Assembly: GCA_947496605.1 (NCBI GenBank)
Contig: CANMDF010000001.1
Location: 744,001-808,000 of the forward strand
DNA: 64,000 bases
From: an uncultured Paracoccaceae bacterium
GTDB lineage: Bacteria > Pseudomonadota > Alphaproteobacteria > Rhodobacterales > Rhodobacteraceae
Direction: 5' to 3'
Of this stretch, positions 26,778-35,843 are shown piece by piece (the first letter of the stretch is position 1; every line of letters starts with the position of its first letter). A program made the translations under genes and the position numbers. The notes under the pieces are model-generated. The model did not search any database, was not told the origin of the DNA, and saw only the letters and a program-made list of their open reading frames with translations.

Positions 26778-27490
26778 AAACTGTTCTTTTGACAGGCCCT
26801 GTTCGTGGTCTGGGTTTGGCAATATCCCAACGATTGGCGAAAGAAGGCTATCGGGTTATTGGTGTTGGTCGAAAACTGACGCCCGAATACGAAGCTTTAA
26901 TGGCGACCTTTGAGAATGTGCATTTTGTCAGGTATGACTTGAATGATCTCGATGGAATTCCAAAACTAGTGCTCGGGATCACGCGCGAGCATGGCGCTCT
27001 TTATGGTGTGGTGAACAATGCGGGCATCGGGCTTGATGGTGTATTGGCAACGCAGCATGGGTCAGAAATCTCGCAGGTTTTGCGCATCAACCTTGAGGCG
27101 GCTATTTTGATGGCCAAATACGGATGCCGCTCTATGCTTGCCGAACGTGAAGGTCGTATCATCAACATTTCTTCGATCATCGCATCCACTGGCTTTAATG
27201 GTTTGGCGGTTTATGCCGCGTCCAAAGCTGGCTTAGAAGGATTCACTCGTTCTTTGTCGCGCGAATTGGGACGCATAAATATTACCGTAAATTGCGTTGC
27301 GCCAGGATACATGGAAACAGACATGACTGCGGGACTTGTCGGTGAAAAACTTAACTCTATCCGCCGTCGTGCGCCTTTGGGACTTCCAAGGGTTGAAGAC
27401 GCGGCTGGGGCAGTGTCGTACTTACTGTCGAAGGATGGGGACGCAATTACAGGATCTATCATAACAGTCGATGGCGGCAGCACGGCATGA
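26774..27490 (+). CDS. SDR reductase, FabG-like, of the acyl cassette
   Basis: 238-residue short-chain dehydrogenase. The cofactor motif reads TGPVRGLG (residues 7-14) instead of the usual TGxxxGIG; NNAG is at 81-84, Ser134 with Tyr147 and Lys151 (YAASK) form the catalytic set, and APGYMETDM follows. Closest in look to 3-oxoacyl-ACP reductases, so it may reduce a 3-oxoacyl group on the neighbouring carrier to a 3-hydroxyacyl group; a sugar substrate is the alternative. It is joined to the ligase gene and to the next gene by four-base overlaps. Confidence 0.86.
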   Translation: MKTVLLTGPVRGLGLAISQRLAKEGYRVIGVGRKLTPEYEALMATFENVHFVRYDLNDLDGIPKLVLGITREHGALYGVVNNAGIGLDGVLATQHGSEISQVLRINLEAAILMAKYGCRSMLAEREGRIINISSIIASTGFNGLAVYAASKAGLEGFTRSLSRELGRINITVNCVAPGYMETDMTAGLVGEKLNSIRRRAPLGLPRVEDAAGAVSYLLSKDGDAITGSIITVDGGSTA

Positions 27491-28566
27491 GCGTACAGAC
27501 AGTTCTTCGTTTTGCACAAAAAACGGACAAGACAAGTCTGCTTGCTTTTCTTGAGGAGCATTGGCGCACGGATCATATCTTTGTTACGCACCCCGCGCTG
27601 TTGGAGTGGCAGCATCAGCATCCAGATCGCCCCGATACCGACCTGACATTCGTTGTGGGGGAAATGGTGCAGGAGGATGGCACGTCTGAGCTCGTTGCCG
27701 CCCTTGGATATATGCCCATACGGCGGTTTGATCCCGACGAAGATTTTACCGAAATCGCGCTCGCTATCTGGAAAGTCCGCGATGACGTGCAGGTTCCTGG
27801 TCTGGGCATTCAGATGCTCAAGACGTTGCAGCGTATGAAGCCGGCGATGATCTTCGCTATCGGGACCTCCGATATAGTGCGCCCGATGTATCAAGCATTG
27901 GGCTATACGGTCGGGGCGATGGACCATGTTGCGCTGTTTGGCGAAACTTTGCCCGATCGAGGATCTATTGCGACGGGTATCCCACCAAGCGCCCGTCGGC
28001 CACTTGCCGTTGATGACGCAGTAATCTTACGTGATATTGATCCAGCGCATGATGTGGGTGCAATCGACAGTCTTGCGAAAGCGGGCGCGCCGCGTAAATC
28101 ATGGGCTTATCTGGTCAATAGATATTTTAACCATCCCTATTACAGGTACACACTCAAGTGTGTTGTCGTAAACCACGCGCTTGATGCCGTCGTAATCTGG
28201 CGACGGGTTGAGACACCCAAGGGCCCGATCTTACGGATCGTGGATGTCATAGGTGCTGCAGAATCCCTGTGCCGGTGCGGTGCTGTTTTGCGTGATGAGT
28301 TGAAGAAGGCAGCATGCGATTATATCGATTTAATGGCTTGGGGCGTGGACATTGCGATACTGTGCGATGGGGGGTTTGTTTCGCCCACAGATTTTGACAA
28401 CCTCATCCTACCCAATTATTTTGCCCCATTCGTTCCCAAGAACATCAGGATCGAACTTGCCGTGAAATGCGGTAAAGACTTGGTGGATCGTCCTGTCAGG
28501 CTCTATCGTGCGGATTCTGATCAGGACCGACCAGCCACACCAAGCGATCTTGTGACCGTTGGTTAG
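27487..28566 (+). CDS. GNAT-like acyltransferase, probable last step of acyl cassette
   Basis: 359-residue protein with two GNAT-like halves. The first has LLAFLEEHWRTDHIFVTHPA and LEWQHQHP, a pattern I associate with proteins of O-antigen and surface-glycan clusters, then a core with GLGIQMLKTLQ that resembles the acyl-CoA/ACP pyrophosphate loop. The second half ends with YIDLMAWGVD, then the segment ILPNYFAPFVPKNI, also typical. It likely transfers the acyl group made by the three preceding genes to an amino sugar; this is inferred from context. ATGA overlap with the reductase. A hairpin begins at the stop codon. Confidence 0.7.
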   Translation: MSVQTVLRFAQKTDKTSLLAFLEEHWRTDHIFVTHPALLEWQHQHPDRPDTDLTFVVGEMVQEDGTSELVAALGYMPIRRFDPDEDFTEIALAIWKVRDDVQVPGLGIQMLKTLQRMKPAMIFAIGTSDIVRPMYQALGYTVGAMDHVALFGETLPDRGSIATGIPPSARRPLAVDDAVILRDIDPAHDVGAIDSLAKAGAPRKSWAYLVNRYFNHPYYRYTLKCVVVNHALDAVVIWRRVETPKGPILRIVDVIGAAESLCRCGAVLRDELKKAACDYIDLMAWGVDIAILCDGGFVSPTDFDNLILPNYFAPFVPKNIRIELAVKCGKDLVDRPVRLYRADSDQDRPATPSDLVTVG

Positions 28567-28593
28567 CTGGTCATGAACGCGATCAGGACCAGC
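28566..28593 (+). terminator. Hairpin at the end of the acyl cassette
   Basis: GCTGGTC (28566-28572) and GACCAGC (28587-28593) pair perfectly around a 14-base loop, starting on the last base of the stop codon. Followed by CCTTTCC, so a weak or factor-assisted terminator. The rest of the gap to 28791 has no supported feature. Confidence 0.45.
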
Positions 28594-28791
28594 CCTTTCC
28601 ACCTAAATGTCGATCACCTATGACCTTCAGGCCAGTCGTGGTCCCAAATCTACTATCGCTGTGATCGCAGTTTCGAAAAGAACCACCATTTATTGAACGA
28701 TTCGTCAAACTGGGCATTTACGCACCTGCAATTGAAGTCGGCTTTGTTCCGCAAAGCAGTCAAAGTGCAGCATCCCAAGCTAAATCCAACC

Positions 28792-28980
28792 CTACCGCAT
28801 AAACCGCCGTGCTGCCCGCATGCCTTTTTGCGCTTTCTGCACAGATTGTTGCGCATTCTTCGCCTGTGCCCGTTCTTCGGGTGTCATGTCTTCGGGCTGT
28901 TTGCCCCGCTTGGCCATCACGTCAACGCCTTTGCGCATCAACATCCGCATCCCCATATTGATCAGTCGGTTCATGTTCAT
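28792..28980 (-). CDS. Small conserved basic protein downstream of scpB
   Basis: 62 residues, very rich in Met, Arg and Lys: MNMNRLINMGMRMLMRKGVD, then a charged helix with MTPEERAQAKNAQQSVQKAQ and a basic end. I recall similar short Met/Arg-rich proteins after scpB in Rhodobacteraceae; no function is known. AAGGAGAG six bases before the ATG is the best ribosome-binding site in the neighbourhood and strongly supports translation. No membrane helix; probably one amphipathic helix followed by a coiled coil. Confidence 0.75.
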   Translation of the reverse strand: MNMNRLINMGMRMLMRKGVDVMAKRGKQPEDMTPEERAQAKNAQQSVQKAQKGMRAARRFMR

Positions 28981-29023
28981 CTGAAGCTCTCCTTGCGGTT
29001 AGGTCATAGATAAGGCGGGGGGC

Positions 29024-29671
29024 TTACTCTTCAAACAACTCGGACTGATCTTCATCATCGTCGCTGTCTTCTGCCTCGCTCAGCGCTGCCATCCCCGGTG
29101 GTGGCCGGTTTTCCAGCAAGCCCGCAGAGCGCAACTCTTTCAGCCCCGGCAGATCACGTGCGTTCTCTAGCCCGAAGTGGTCAAGGAACCCTTGCGTAAC
29201 CACAAAAGTCACAGGCCGGCCCGGTGTCATCTTGCGGCGGCCAAAGCGGATCCATTCCAGTTCGATCAATTGATCGACGGTGCCACGGCTGACGCTGACG
29301 CCGCGAATTTCCTCGATCTCGGCGCGGGTTACGGGCTGGTGGTAGGCAACAATCGCCAATGTCTCAATCGCAGCGCGGCTGAGCTTGCGGGTCTCAACCG
29401 TTTCTTTTTGCATCAGGAACCCAAGATCACCTGCAGTGCGGATCGCCCAAGCATCGCCAACCTTGACGATATTCACACCGCGCCCGTCATAGCGTTTGCG
29501 CAGATGGGCAATCGCTTCGGCCGGGTCGCAGCCGTGGGGCATGCGGCCTGTTAGTTCGGTCACGGTGACCGGATCAGCTGTCGCGAAAAGGATCGCTTCG
29601 ACCATGCGTTCTTGCTCGCCCATAGGTGGGGCCTCGAACAGGCTGTCGTTTTCGGGGGCGTCTTTACTCAT
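29024..29671 (-). CDS. scpB: Segregation and condensation protein B
   Basis: Winged-helix kleisin partner of the SMC-ScpAB condensin, which compacts and separates chromosomes. 215 residues: MVEAILFATADPVTVTELT, ALETLAIVAYHQPVTRAEIE and RGVSVSRGTVDQLIELEWI are core ScpB signatures, with an acidic C-terminal tail. ATG at 29671 overlaps scpA by eight bases; an upstream ATG at 29707 would overlap more. Order scpA-scpB after nagZ is usual here. Confidence 0.94.
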   Translation of the reverse strand: MSKDAPENDSLFEAPPMGEQERMVEAILFATADPVTVTELTGRMPHGCDPAEAIAHLRKRYDGRGVNIVKVGDAWAIRTAGDLGFLMQKETVETRKLSRAAIETLAIVAYHQPVTRAEIEEIRGVSVSRGTVDQLIELEWIRFGRRKMTPGRPVTFVVTQGFLDHFGLENARDLPGLKELRSAGLLENRPPPGMAALSEAEDSDDDEDQSELFEE

Positions 29672-30458
29672 CACCGGGCACTTTCTTGCGGATTTCAATG
29701 GGGGCAAACATCTCGCCCTGCCGGATTTCTATTCTACCTTCTTTGGCCAATTCCAAAGACGCCGCAAAGGTGGCGGCCGTGGTTGAACGGCGCCGCTGCG
29801 GATCAGCGTCCCAGCCATCAGGCAAATAGGACTTAAACTCGGTCCAATCGCCGGCAAAACCGATCAAACCGCGCATCCGTTCCAACGCCTGTTCCATCGT
29901 CATCACATGCTGACGGTCCATCACGAAAGGGCGGAAATCGTCGCGGGTCCGGATACGGGCATAGCCTTGCATCAGGTCCAGCAAGGTCGCCGTATAAGTG
30001 ACGCGGCGCACGCGTTGGACATCTTCGGTGATGCCTCGGGCAAAGAAATCACGGCCCAGCTGATCACGCGCCATGAGCTTTGCTGCAGAGTTGCGCATCG
30101 CCTCAAGCCGTTCCAGTTGGAACGCAAGATGTGCAGCCAGCTCTTCGCCCGAAGGCCCCTCTTCTGATGGGTCAGGCGGGAGCAATAGCCGGGATTTGAG
30201 GAAAGCGAGCCATGCCGCCATCACCAGATAATCGGCGGCCAATTCTAGCCGCAGCCGTTTGGCCTGTTCCACGAAAGCAAGGTACTGTTCCGCCAGTGCC
30301 AGAATAGAAATCTGGCGCAGATCAACCTTCTGCGTGCGCGACAGGGTCAGCAACAGATCAAGTGGGCCTTCAAAGGCACCCACATCCACGATCAAAGCTT
30401 CAGCGGCCACACGCTCGCTGACACTGACTGTGTCTTCTTGAAAATCTTCGCCCTGCAT
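29664..30458 (-). CDS. scpA: Segregation and condensation protein A
   Basis: Kleisin subunit that bridges the SMC heads. 264 residues with the N-terminal signature VGAFEGPLDLLLTLSRTQK, DLRQISILALAEQYL and YLVMAAWLAFLKSRLLLPP, and a C-terminal winged helix with AATFAASLELAKEGRIEIRQ. The ATG at 30458 follows GAGGG. It starts seven bases after the nagZ stop. Confidence 0.95.
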   Translation of the reverse strand: MQGEDFQEDTVSVSERVAAEALIVDVGAFEGPLDLLLTLSRTQKVDLRQISILALAEQYLAFVEQAKRLRLELAADYLVMAAWLAFLKSRLLLPPDPSEEGPSGEELAAHLAFQLERLEAMRNSAAKLMARDQLGRDFFARGITEDVQRVRRVTYTATLLDLMQGYARIRTRDDFRPFVMDRQHVMTMEQALERMRGLIGFAGDWTEFKSYLPDGWDADPQRRRSTTAATFAASLELAKEGRIEIRQGEMFAPIEIRKKVPGDE

Positions 30459-30464
30459 GTGCCC

Positions 30465-31448
30465 TCAGTCTAAGTGACGGCTAAGTTCCGCTTCTAGACC
30501 GGGGATGTCAATATTTTCAGGGTTTTTTCGCATTGCCAAAGCACGATTTGCGCGGGTGATTGCCGCCGCGGTCATCGCACCTGATGCGTCGGCGACGGCC
30601 TGCATCTCATGGGGCTTGCCATTACAGTGCAAAATGATGTCACAGCCCGCTGCAATGCTTGCCGCTGCACGCTGCGCGATTGTCCCTGAAAGCGCCTCCA
30701 TCGACAGGTCATCCGTCATCAAAAGGCCATCGAAACCTATATCTTTACGGATCAGTTCCATCATTTTAGCAGATGTTGTCGCAGGCGCGTCAGCGTCAAT
30801 ATCCGAAAAAACAATATGGGCTGTCATCCCCATCGGCACATCGCCAAGGGCGGCAAAAGGTGCGAAATCCCACGTATCTAGTTCCGAGCGTGGGGCGTCG
30901 ACACGCGGCAAATCTTTGTGGCTGTCGACCGTTGCCCGCCCATAGCCGGGGATGTGTTTCAGCACCGGCAACACGCCACCAGCCAGATGCGCATCGGCAC
31001 ACACCTTTGCAGCAGCCACAACTGTTTCGACGTCATAGCCATATAGGCGGTTTTTGAGCACTGGATGCGTGGCATCCTCAGCAATATCGGCCAGCGGTGC
31101 ACAGTTGGCATCAATGCCCACGTCATGCAGTTCGGCAGCAATCAAGCGGTTTCGGATCCAGTGTGCGCGTAGGGGGTCTTTGGCTTGTGCCATCTGATCC
31201 AAGGCTGGCAGGTATTCGCGCCAATGTGGGCTGCGCATGCGTTGGACGCGCCCGCCTTCTTGGTCGATCAGAATTGGCGCATCACGTTGAACCGCTTCGC
31301 GCAGATCATGCGTTAGTCTTCGCAACTGATCCGGCGTATCGATATTGCGTGCAAAAACGATAAAGCCAAGTGGTTGCACTTCGCGGAAAAACCCACGTTC
31401 CCAGTCAGTGATCTCCAACCCCTCAGGGCCAAAAATCGTCGCATTCAT
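30465..31448 (-). CDS. nagZ: Beta-N-acetylhexosaminidase NagZ
   Basis: Cytoplasmic family 3 glycosidase of peptidoglycan recycling; removes GlcNAc from GlcNAc-anhydroMur peptides. 327 residues, single-domain form. The DSHKDLP segment holds the Asp-His dyad acting as acid/base, and LLMTDDLSM holds the nucleophile Asp. The preceding motif reads KHIPGYGRA where most members have KHxPGHG; the changed His is not the acid/base residue, so activity should be kept. ATG at 31448 chosen for the usual head NATIFGPEG. Lies between SPOR and scpA genes. Confidence 0.94.
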   Translation of the reverse strand: MNATIFGPEGLEITDWERGFFREVQPLGFIVFARNIDTPDQLRRLTHDLREAVQRDAPILIDQEGGRVQRMRSPHWREYLPALDQMAQAKDPLRAHWIRNRLIAAELHDVGIDANCAPLADIAEDATHPVLKNRLYGYDVETVVAAAKVCADAHLAGGVLPVLKHIPGYGRATVDSHKDLPRVDAPRSELDTWDFAPFAALGDVPMGMTAHIVFSDIDADAPATTSAKMMELIRKDIGFDGLLMTDDLSMEALSGTIAQRAAASIAAGCDIILHCNGKPHEMQAVADASGAMTAAAITRANRALAMRKNPENIDIPGLEAELSRHLD

Positions 31449-31454
31449 CGGCAC

Positions 31455-32324
31455 TTAGTTAACCACCACAGCGATGCACTCGGCGCCTTCAGCTTGCAGG
31501 GCTGCGCACAAACGACGGGCTTCTGCCCGGTCCGCAAAGCCGCTGGCACGCAGGCGATACCAAGTTGCACTGCTTTGATTGCTGACCTGAATGACGCGGC
31601 CGCGTTCACCCATCAACTGACCAAAACGTGCTTGCAGGCGGTCCCATTCCTCGGCCGCCAAAGCGGGGTTCGGAAATGCGCCAAGCTGTACCAAATTGGT
31701 CCCTGCTGGGAATGTCGTGGTTGTAACGGCAACTTCGTTTGAAGCGGCGGCTGGCGCTGTTGTTGCAATCGGAATTTGCGCATTCACAGGCCGCACAATC
31801 GGACGCAATGATGTCGCGACACCGGGCACATTCGCCGAGATCTTTGTGATGGCGTCCTCTGCGGCTACATCCTCTGCAACGGACAACCCGGCCAACTGTG
31901 CCGCAAGTGCGCTGACGTCGTCTTGGGCAATGGCAGTTTCAGCGGGTTCTTCTGCCACGACACTGGCAATCGCGTCGGCAACGGGCTGGGCCACCAAATC
32001 TTCTTGGGCCAGACCGGCAGTCTGCGGCGCCAAAACCAACCGGTCCTCGGGACCGCCTGCTTCGCCAATAGCAGCCACTTCGTTGACGGACAGTCCAGTG
32101 TGCGCGGCCACGCCACCACCCGGATTATCAGGTAGCACGCGCATATCGCCTTCCATCGCACGGACAACAGGGATGCCACTGACGTCACGGACGATCAATT
32201 TGTAACCCCAAAAGCCAACGCCAAGGATCAAGGCCAAGGACAAAGCAGCCCCTGCGAAATTAACTAAATTGGTAACACGCGGTGCACTGACCGCAGGGGC
32301 GAACCCCTCATCATATACTGCCAT
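31455..32324 (-). CDS. SPOR-domain membrane protein
   Basis: Bitopic inner-membrane protein of 289 residues: short cytoplasmic head, one membrane helix (about 22-44, FAGAALSLALILGVGFWGY), a long Ala/Val/Glu-rich periplasmic linker and a C-terminal SPOR domain (about 210-289, starting NLVQLGAFPNPALAAEEW and with TWYRLRASGFADRAEARRLC). SPOR domains bind denuded glycan strands at the septum, so a division role is likely. Placed between argS and nagZ, as in related genomes. Confidence 0.9.
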   Translation of the reverse strand: MAVYDEGFAPAVSAPRVTNLVNFAGAALSLALILGVGFWGYKLIVRDVSGIPVVRAMEGDMRVLPDNPGGGVAAHTGLSVNEVAAIGEAGGPEDRLVLAPQTAGLAQEDLVAQPVADAIASVVAEEPAETAIAQDDVSALAAQLAGLSVAEDVAAEDAITKISANVPGVATSLRPIVRPVNAQIPIATTAPAAASNEVAVTTTTFPAGTNLVQLGAFPNPALAAEEWDRLQARFGQLMGERGRVIQVSNQSSATWYRLRASGFADRAEARRLCAALQAEGAECIAVVVN

Positions 32325-32383
32325 ACTCGCCTCTCGCGCCCCTTTGCGGGGTCATCGTTTGCTCGGTCCGACAGCTTTGTGCG

Positions 32384-34123
32384 TTAGCGCATCTCTTCCG
32401 CCGGGGTGACGCCAAGAATACCCAAACCGTGCAAAATAACAATCGCTACGGCCCGATTGAGGGCAATTTTCGCTTGTGTTGTTTCTGAGTCACCCTCTTG
32501 AACAAAGCGCAACGCCTCATCCGAGCTACCCTGATGATAAAGCGCGTGGAAATCTGATGCCAGATCATAGAGGTAAAACGCGATCCGGTGCGGCTCATGT
32601 CCCTTCGCTGCGATCTCGACCAAGCGCGGCCACTCGGCCAGCTTTTTGATGACCGCAAGTTCGGCGTCGTGGGTCAGGCCGGACAGGTCAACGCCTGCCA
32701 ACGTGGCATCGGATACGTCCGCGAATGCGCTGGCCTTCGCGACAGCCGAATTCACCCGCGCATAGGCATAGTTGACGTAGAAGACAGGGTTGTCCTTGGA
32801 CTGCTCCAACACTTTGTCAAAGTCGAAATCTAGCGGAGCGTCATTCTTGCGCGTGAGCATATGGAACCGTGTGACATTCGCACCCACCTGATCGACGACA
32901 TCGCGCAAGGTCACAAAAGTTCCTGCCCGCTTGGACATCTTGAACGGCTCGCCGTTCTTATAAAGCTTCACCAGTTGCGTCAGCTTCACATCCAGCGGCA
33001 CCTGGCCGTCAGACAGCGCTGAGACCGCCGCTTTCATCCGTTTGACATAACCACCGTGATCAGCGCCAAAGACGTCGATCAACTGGTCAAAGCCACGCTG
33101 TACCTTGTCATAGTGATACGCGATATCCGGTGCGAAATAAGTCCATGATCCATCGGATTTCTGCACCGGCCGGTCCACGTCGTCACCATGTGCAGTGGAT
33201 TTGAACAAAGTCTGCTCGCGCGGCTCCCAATCCTCGGGCATTTTGCCTTTGGGTGGCTCAAGCGTCCCCCGATAGATCAGCCCCTTTTCGTCCAACTCGG
33301 CGATGGCCTTTTCAATCAAACCCGTACCATAGAGGGATTTTTCGGAATAGAAGTTATCCATCACAACGCCAAGCTGCGCCAGATCCGCCCGGATCAGGTC
33401 CATCATCGCTTCGGTCGCAAACTCGCGGATTTCTTCCAGCCAGAACTGCTCGCCCTTATCAACGAAGACATCACCAACTTTGGTTTTCAGCGCCTCACCC
33501 ACAGGTTTCAGGTAGTCGCCCGGATAGGTGCCATCAGGGAAAGCCACCTCTTGCCCATGCGCCTCCAAGTACCGCAGGTAGACCGACCGCGCGAGCACAT
33601 CGACCTGCGCGCCGCCGTCGTTGATGTAGTATTCTTTGGTGACGTCAAAACCTGCGTAATCCAACAATCGCGCCAGCGCGTCACCAAATACGGCACCCCG
33701 CGTGTGGCCGACATGCAAAGGGCCCGTCGGGTTGGCTGAGACATATTCAACCATCATCTTTTGGCCCTGCCCCAAGCTGGACTGACCATAAGTTGGATCA
33801 GACAACGCGGCTTTCACCACACCCTGCCAAACCTGAGGCACCAACCGCATATTCAAGAAACCGGGGCCTGCAACCTCAGCCACGGCAATCTGCGGATCAG
33901 CCAACAATTTGGCAGCCAACGCATCTGCAATCACCCGCGGGTTCATTTTGGCTGGTTTCGCCAACACCATCGCAGCATTTGTCGCCATATCACCATGACT
34001 GGTATCGCGCGGTGGCCCGACGGACACGGCTGCAGTAGAGAGGTCAGCAGGCAGCGTGCCTTCAGCGACCAATTGGTCAAGGCAATCCAGCACCCGGGCG
34101 CGAATATCAGCAAAAAGGTTCAT
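32384..34123 (-). CDS. argS: Arginyl-tRNA synthetase
   Basis: Class I aminoacyl-tRNA synthetase, 579 residues. The HIGH signature is HVGHTRGAVFGD, the KMSKS-like loop is KMSKRAGTFV, and the N-terminal additional domain (about 1-110) that binds the tRNA D-loop is present; the C-terminal part is the helical anticodon-binding DALR domain, with LYDLASDFHALYHQ. Length fits. About 80 bases after dgt, same strand. Confidence 0.97.
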   Translation of the reverse strand: MNLFADIRARVLDCLDQLVAEGTLPADLSTAAVSVGPPRDTSHGDMATNAAMVLAKPAKMNPRVIADALAAKLLADPQIAVAEVAGPGFLNMRLVPQVWQGVVKAALSDPTYGQSSLGQGQKMMVEYVSANPTGPLHVGHTRGAVFGDALARLLDYAGFDVTKEYYINDGGAQVDVLARSVYLRYLEAHGQEVAFPDGTYPGDYLKPVGEALKTKVGDVFVDKGEQFWLEEIREFATEAMMDLIRADLAQLGVVMDNFYSEKSLYGTGLIEKAIAELDEKGLIYRGTLEPPKGKMPEDWEPREQTLFKSTAHGDDVDRPVQKSDGSWTYFAPDIAYHYDKVQRGFDQLIDVFGADHGGYVKRMKAAVSALSDGQVPLDVKLTQLVKLYKNGEPFKMSKRAGTFVTLRDVVDQVGANVTRFHMLTRKNDAPLDFDFDKVLEQSKDNPVFYVNYAYARVNSAVAKASAFADVSDATLAGVDLSGLTHDAELAVIKKLAEWPRLVEIAAKGHEPHRIAFYLYDLASDFHALYHQGSSDEALRFVQEGDSETTQAKIALNRAVAIVILHGLGILGVTPAEEMR

Positions 34124-34201
34124 TGTTCTTCCAAAAGCGTTGTTTGATTGGGGTTTACCACCCGTGCCCCACAGAGCAAGCAGACTTTTGCGAAACGACC
34201 C

Positions 34202-35374
34202 TTAGTTCCCGTCAATCACGCCGGCAGGAATATCTTCGCCACCAATCAGACGCTTATGTTCTTGAATGGCAAAACGGTCGGTCATGCCCGCGATGTAGTC
34301 GGCCACAATCCGCGCGAGCGCCGTTTTATCGGCCGCATCCGCCACATCTTTGCGCCATTGCTTGGGCAATTCATCCGTGTTTTCCATAAAGAACGGGAAT
34401 AGATCATTCACCATCTGCGTCACCACCACCCGCATATCGACCACGGCCGGGGCCCGGTACATGCGTGTGAACAGGAATTTGCGGATCACCTTTAGATCGG
34501 TCCACAATTCCGGCGAAAACTGCACCATCATCCGCCCAGCATGACGGATATCATGCACAGTTGCTGGGGCCAGTTCGGTCAAATTGCGGCGGCTGACGGT
34601 GATCACATCTTCGACAAGCACGCCAAAGAACCGGCGCAATGCCTCATGCCGGCGACGGTAGTAATTGAGGTCGGGGTACTTCTCATCCACCCGCGCAAAA
34701 CAGTCCGAAAGGATCGGCAATTCGGCCAATTCATCCGTGCTAAACAATTCGGCACGCAACCCGTCATGCAGGTCGTGATTGTTGTAAGCGATGTCATCGG
34801 CCAAAGCCGCCGCCTGCGCCTCTGCACTCGCATGGGTGTGCAATTCCAGATCATGGCGTGCGTTATACGCGGCCAAGGCATAAGGGATGTCTCCTGTCAC
34901 AGGCCCATTGTGCTTGGCAATCCCCTCAAGACTTTCCCATGTGAGGTTCAGGCCATCCCATTCGGCATAGTGGCGCTCCAAATTCGTCACAATATGAAGG
35001 GCTTGGGCGTTATGATCGAAACCACCATAGGGTTGCATCAACGCATCCAGCGCCTCTTCGCCGGTATGTCCAAAAGGCGTGTGACCTAAATCATGGGCCA
35101 AAGCGACCGCCTCAGTCAGCTCAACATTCAAATCCAGTGCAGCGGCCACCGTACGTGCAACTTGTGCCACCTCAATCGAATGGGTCAGACGCGTACGAAA
35201 GTAATCGCCCTCATGTTCAATAAACACTTGGGTCTTATGCTTCAGCCGCCGAAAGGCCGATGCATGAATAATCCGGTCTCGATCCCGCTGGAACGGCGAG
35301 CGAAAGAAACTTTCTTCTTCCACATAAAGCCGCCCCCGCGGATTTGCGGGATCGGTTGCATAAGGCGCTGCCAT
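34202..35374 (-). CDS. dgt: Deoxyguanosinetriphosphate triphosphohydrolase-like protein
   Basis: HD-domain dNTPase that releases triphosphate from deoxynucleotides. 390 residues with FRRLKHKTQVF, the HD core in TRLTHSIEVAQ and HDLGHTPFGHTGE, and DDIAYNNHDL. The short form, as in most alphaproteobacteria, differs from the longer E. coli Dgt, so exact substrate preference is uncertain. Divergent from erpA, with a 75-base gap holding the promoters. Confidence 0.93.
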   Translation of the reverse strand: MAAPYATDPANPRGRLYVEEESFFRSPFQRDRDRIIHASAFRRLKHKTQVFIEHEGDYFRTRLTHSIEVAQVARTVAAALDLNVELTEAVALAHDLGHTPFGHTGEEALDALMQPYGGFDHNAQALHIVTNLERHYAEWDGLNLTWESLEGIAKHNGPVTGDIPYALAAYNARHDLELHTHASAEAQAAALADDIAYNNHDLHDGLRAELFSTDELAELPILSDCFARVDEKYPDLNYYRRRHEALRRFFGVLVEDVITVSRRNLTELAPATVHDIRHAGRMMVQFSPELWTDLKVIRKFLFTRMYRAPAVVDMRVVVTQMVNDLFPFFMENTDELPKQWRKDVADAADKTALARIVADYIAGMTDRFAIQEHKRLIGGEDIPAGVIDGN

Positions 35375-35389
35375 CTTTGATTGCCTGTC

Positions 35390-35418
35390 TTGTCGTGTTT
35401 GCCTGTCATCCCTATATT
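35390..35418 (+). promoter_or_regulatory. Candidate erpA promoter
   Basis: TTGTCG (35390-35395), 17-base spacer, TATATT (35413-35418), 32 bases ahead of the erpA ATG in the gap divergent to dgt. A good sigma-70-like match. Confidence 0.5.
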
Positions 35419-35449
35419 ACAGCCAACACAGAACCGATAGGCCCTGCAT

Positions 35450-35776
35450 ATGTTCACCGTCCCACCCAAAGTCACAACACGCGCCTTTGAACGATTGGCC
35501 GAGATTGGCGCATCCGCCCAAGGCAAAGCGCTGCGGATCGCGGTAGAAGGTGGCGGCTGTTCCGGCTTTCAGTACGAGATCGACCTTGATGAGGCCAAAG
35601 ACGATGATCTGCTGCTGTCCGAGCAAGGCGAGACGGTCGTGATCGACAGTGTCTCCCTGCCCTTCTTGGCCGATGCAGTCATTGATTTCAGCGAAGAACT
35701 GATCGGTGCACGGTTCGTGATCAACAACCCCAATGCAACATCTTCATGTGGGTGTGGGACTTCGTTTTCGATGTAA
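35450..35776 (+). CDS. erpA: Iron-sulfur cluster insertion protein, ErpA/IscA family
   Basis: A-type carrier that passes Fe-S clusters to target enzymes. 108 residues with the three invariant cysteines: Cys37 in GGGCSGFQYEI and Cys100 and Cys102 in SSCGCGTSFSM. The segment NPNATSSCGCG is the usual C-terminal signature. ErpA, IscA and SufA cannot be told apart by eye; isolated location away from suf genes favours ErpA. Confidence 0.9.
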   Translation: MFTVPPKVTTRAFERLAEIGASAQGKALRIAVEGGGCSGFQYEIDLDEAKDDDLLLSEQGETVVIDSVSLPFLADAVIDFSEELIGARFVINNPNATSSCGCGTSFSM

Positions 35777-35843
35777 GATTGAGGCGGAGACTGCTTTTTA
35801 CGCGAATTTCTGGTTTGAGCCCGCACCTACCCGAAATTGCGCT

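Noticed and set aside
28653..29013. Short open frames on both strands around the scpB-downstream gene
   Set aside because: Only the 62-residue minus-strand frame has a proper ribosome-binding site; the others have none and no plausible composition.
30903..30960. NagZ with a lost active-site histidine (KHIPGYG)
   Set aside because: The histidine changed to tyrosine is not the acid/base residue; the DSH dyad and nucleophile Asp are intact.
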